From positions 1-8,521 of the forward strand of contig JBDNHZ010000516.1 in assembly GCA_041688515.1 (NCBI GenBank): a stretch of DNA of 8,521 nucleotides. Direction: 5' to 3'. A program made the translations under genes and the position numbers. This DNA is from UBA6176 sp041688515. Its GTDB lineage: Bacteria > Verrucomicrobiota > Verrucomicrobiia > Limisphaerales > UBA9464. The notes beneath the pieces are model-generated. The model had not been told where the DNA came from. It made no database searches and saw nothing but the letters and a program-made list of their open reading frames with translations. This document shows, piece after piece, positions 7,125 through 8,521 of this stretch; positions within the stretch are counted from its first letter, which is position 1; every line of letters begins with the position of its first letter.

Positions 7125-8069
7125 ATGCAAGACGACATCCGCACTGCCCTGATCCACCTCGCCCTTCACGCCGCGCTGGCCGACGGCATCGCTTCCCCGG
7201 CGGAACGAGCCGCCTTGGAACGTCTCCACCAAACGAGTTCCCCCAACCTTCCCTCCCTCGACCAGATCCTCGCCCAACTCCAGAACCGTCGCCTCTCCGT
7301 TTCCGAGTTGGTTGCACCCTTCGTCGATGCGGCCGCCCGTCAGGAAGCGTGGGCTTGCTGTGTCGCCGTCTGCGAGGCCGACGGGGCCCCGACGCCCGCA
7401 GAACGCTGGTTTCTCGACGAGATCCGATCCGCCCTCCGACTGGAGCCCGCCCCCGCCGATGCCATCGAGACTTCCGCCGCGGCCGTCGCCGCCATGCTTC
7501 CCGCCGTCGCCGGCAGCCCGGTTGCTGCGCCCGCCATCCCTCCGCTCACTCCGGACGCCAATACCCTGGACAAGATCATCCTGAACCACGCCCTCCTGGC
7601 CGGTGGTTTGGAATTGCTGCCCGATACTCTCGCTACCATGACCATCCTCCCCGTCCAGATGCGTCTGGTTTACGAAGTGGGCAAGGCTCACGGCGTCAGT
7701 CTGGATCGGGGGCACATCATGGAATTCCTCGGCGTCGTCGGCGTCGGGGTGGCTTCCCAGGTGGTCGAACGATTCGCCCGCCGCTGGCTCAGTGGGCTCG
7801 CCGGACAACTCCTCGGAGGCATCGGCCGTTCCGTGATCTCTCAGGCCACCAGCTCCGGAATGTCCTTCGCCACCACCTATGCCCTCGGCCAACTCTCCCG
7901 GCAGTACTACGCCGGCGGCCGACGCCTGGGCGCGATCGAACTCCGCAGCCTATACAACGATCTCATGGGTGAAGGACAGCGCCTCCAGCAGCAATATCTC
8001 CCGCAGATCCGTCAGCAGGGCGATTCCCTCCGCGGCGTGAATCTCGCCCAGATCTTCCAACGCCTCTGA
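7125..8069 (+). CDS. TerB-like / DUF697 domain protein
   Basis: This 314-aa protein has two parts. Residues ~1-108 form an alpha-helical TerB/DjlA-like domain with the characteristic paired acidic motif: LADGIASPAERAALERL at ~18-34 and EADGAPTPAERWFLDEI at ~84-100, both of the form ADG-x3-PAE. An Ala/Pro-rich linker (~110-142) follows. Residues ~147-290 match DUF697 (the YcjF-type domain), with 'LDKIILNHALLAGGLELLP', 'PVQMRLVYEVGKAHG' and hydrophobic helices at ~198-215 and 222-256 that probably enter the membrane. DUF697 proteins are often paired with or fused to small GTPases such as YcjX; none is visible here. TerB-like domains are linked to metal or stress responses at membranes, but a tellurite-resistance role should not be assumed. 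The ATG at 7125 immediately precedes the first helix; no Shine-Dalgarno is seen, only a C-rich leader. It is codirectional with the large membrane-protein gene, 141 nt downstream. Confidence 0.85.
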   Translation: MQDDIRTALIHLALHAALADGIASPAERAALERLHQTSSPNLPSLDQILAQLQNRRLSVSELVAPFVDAAARQEAWACCVAVCEADGAPTPAERWFLDEIRSALRLEPAPADAIETSAAAVAAMLPAVAGSPVAAPAIPPLTPDANTLDKIILNHALLAGGLELLPDTLATMTILPVQMRLVYEVGKAHGVSLDRGHIMEFLGVVGVGVASQVVERFARRWLSGLAGQLLGGIGRSVISQATSSGMSFATTYALGQLSRQYYAGGRRLGAIELRSLYNDLMGEGQRLQQQYLPQIRQQGDSLRGVNLAQIFQRL

Positions 8070-8074
8070 CCCGC

Positions 8075-8090
8075 AGACGGACGGACGTCT
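8075..8090 (+). terminator. Weak hairpin just after the TerB-DUF697 gene
   Basis: AGACG (8075-8079) pairs with CGTCT (8086-8090) around a 6-nt loop, starting 6 nt after the stop codon. The stem is only 5 bp and lacks a T-run, so a terminator role is speculative. Confidence 0.2.
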
Positions 8091-8109
8091 CGGGAGCCCG
8101 ACATGGGAC

Positions 8110-8247
8110 TCACTCAATGGAGGCGACCCCGTTCGGACCTGACTGGCCGCCGCCCATGGCGATCGTGAAACCCGTGACGCCTTGAATCTTGAAACCAAAA
8201 CCTTCCATCTCCTGCGCCACCAGCGTCACCGGATTCGCGCCTTGCAC
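8110..8247 (-). CDS. Possible small ORF or gene remnant (45 aa), unrecognised
   Basis: On the minus strand, a frame bounded upstream by a stop at 8257-8259 and ending in TGA at 8110-8112 encodes 45 residues if the GTG at 8247 is the start. An internal ATG would give a 32-residue version. The composition looks protein-like: alternating hydrophobic and polar residues in 'VTLVAQEMEGFGFKIQG', then 'VTGFTIAMGGG' and a short Gly/Ser/Asn tail. It lacks the Arg/Pro excess of the shadow frames nearby. It lies wholly between the TerB-DUF697 gene and the next plus-strand gene. I do not recognise a family. It may be a real small protein, the 3' remnant of a lost gene, or chance. Confidence 0.3.
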   Translation of the reverse strand: MQGANPVTLVAQEMEGFGFKIQGVTGFTIAMGGGQSGPNGVASIE

Positions 8248-8258
8248 AGGACCGGATC

Positions 8259-8271
8259 AAGGCTAAGCCTT
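8259..8271. promoter_or_regulatory. Short palindrome upstream of the last gene
   Basis: AAGGCTAAGCCTT is a perfect inverted repeat of 6-nt arms around one central base (or a 5-bp stem with a TAA loop). It ends 7 nt before the ATG at 8279. It could be an operator half-site pair or occlude the start region in RNA; function is inferred from position only. Confidence 0.25.
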
Positions 8272-8278
8272 CACTGGT

Positions 8279-8521
8279 ATGCTCGTTCGCTCGCTTCTGC
8301 TACTCGCTCTTGCCACGCCGCTGGCGGCCCAGATGCCTGGTCAACCGACTCAACCCGGCTACGTCGGGAATCTCGACCTGACCACCAGCTACGTTCCCGA
8401 CTCGGGCATTCGCGTCGGGTCGACCGATCTGGGTAACATCGACACCTTCCAGAGCCGGCTCAAGTACACCGGCACGTTCATTTCCGGGGGATCCGTCAAC
8501 TGGTCGATGGGATTCGACGCC
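8279..8521 (+). CDS. Exported protein, possible outer-membrane beta-barrel (3' partial)
   Basis: The first 81 codons are present and the frame is open to the window edge. The ATG at 8279 begins a textbook signal peptide: MLVRSLLLLALATPLAAQ, with likely cleavage after the AxA motif near residue 17. The mature part starts with a Pro/Gln/Gly-rich stretch (MPGQPTQPGYVG) and then alternates polar and aromatic residues ('LDLTTSYVPDSG', 'DTFQSRLKYTGTF', 'SVNWSMGFDA'). Short amphipathic strands of this sort are seen in outer-membrane beta-barrel proteins of Verrucomicrobiota, but too little is visible to name the family. No Shine-Dalgarno is present. It is preceded by 209 nt without an obvious gene on the plus strand, so it probably has its own promoter. 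Confidence 0.72.
   Translation, partial: MLVRSLLLLALATPLAAQMPGQPTQPGYVGNLDLTTSYVPDSGIRVGSTDLGNIDTFQSRLKYTGTFISGGSVNWSMGFDA

Noticed and set aside
6909..7892. A 327-codon minus-strand frame over the TerB-DUF697 gene
   Set aside because: Gly/Asp/Arg-biased shadow with no motif; it is contradicted by the intact TerB and DUF697 motifs on the plus strand.
6788..7972. A 394-codon plus-strand frame spanning the end of the large membrane-protein gene and most of the TerB-DUF697 gene
   Set aside because: Extremely Arg/Pro/Ser-rich, as expected from an out-of-frame reading of GC-rich coding DNA; the overlapping frames have real domains.
7125..8069. A tellurite resistance determinant
   Set aside because: TerB similarity alone does not show this function, and no other ter genes are present.

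Overview
The window is GC-rich throughout. It appears to come from the Planctomycetota/Verrucomicrobiota group, most likely Verrucomicrobiota. That reading rests on a DUF1501 protein, a c'-type cytochrome of the kind common in that group, a C39-like membrane protease, and starts without Shine-Dalgarno motifs. This is inferred from gene content; no rRNA or other marker gene is present. No mobile element, CRISPR array, tRNA or rRNA was found.

Layout. Positions 2-1174 (+) hold the C-terminal ~390 residues of a DUF1501 protein whose start lies off the left edge. Convergent to it, on the minus strand, is a two-gene unit. A four-helix membrane protein with a C-terminal peptidase C39-like domain (1673-2554) comes first, followed 16 nt later by a small exported c'-type cytochrome (1222-1656). 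A 307-nt divergent intergenic region (2555-2861) separates this unit from a very large plus-strand gene (2862-6983, 1373 aa). That gene encodes an exported multi-pass membrane protein with no recognised catalytic domain and a visible internal duplication. After 141 nt carrying two GC-rich hairpins comes a 314-aa protein joining a TerB-like domain to a DUF697 domain (7125-8069). The last ~450 nt contain a possible small minus-strand ORF (8110-8247), a short palindrome, and the first 81 codons of an exported protein, perhaps an outer-membrane beta-barrel (8279 to the edge).

How the genes may work together. The minus-strand pair looks like one transcription unit, but the link between protease and cytochrome is only inferred from spacing. 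The 1373-aa membrane protein and the TerB-DUF697 protein are codirectional, and both look like inner-membrane or envelope proteins. They may serve a common envelope function, but nothing in the sequence proves it. I do not see a complete, clearly new defence or biosynthetic system. The most unusual items are the duplicated 1373-aa protein, with a signal-peptide-like segment in its middle, and the transporterless C39-like membrane protease paired with a cytochrome.
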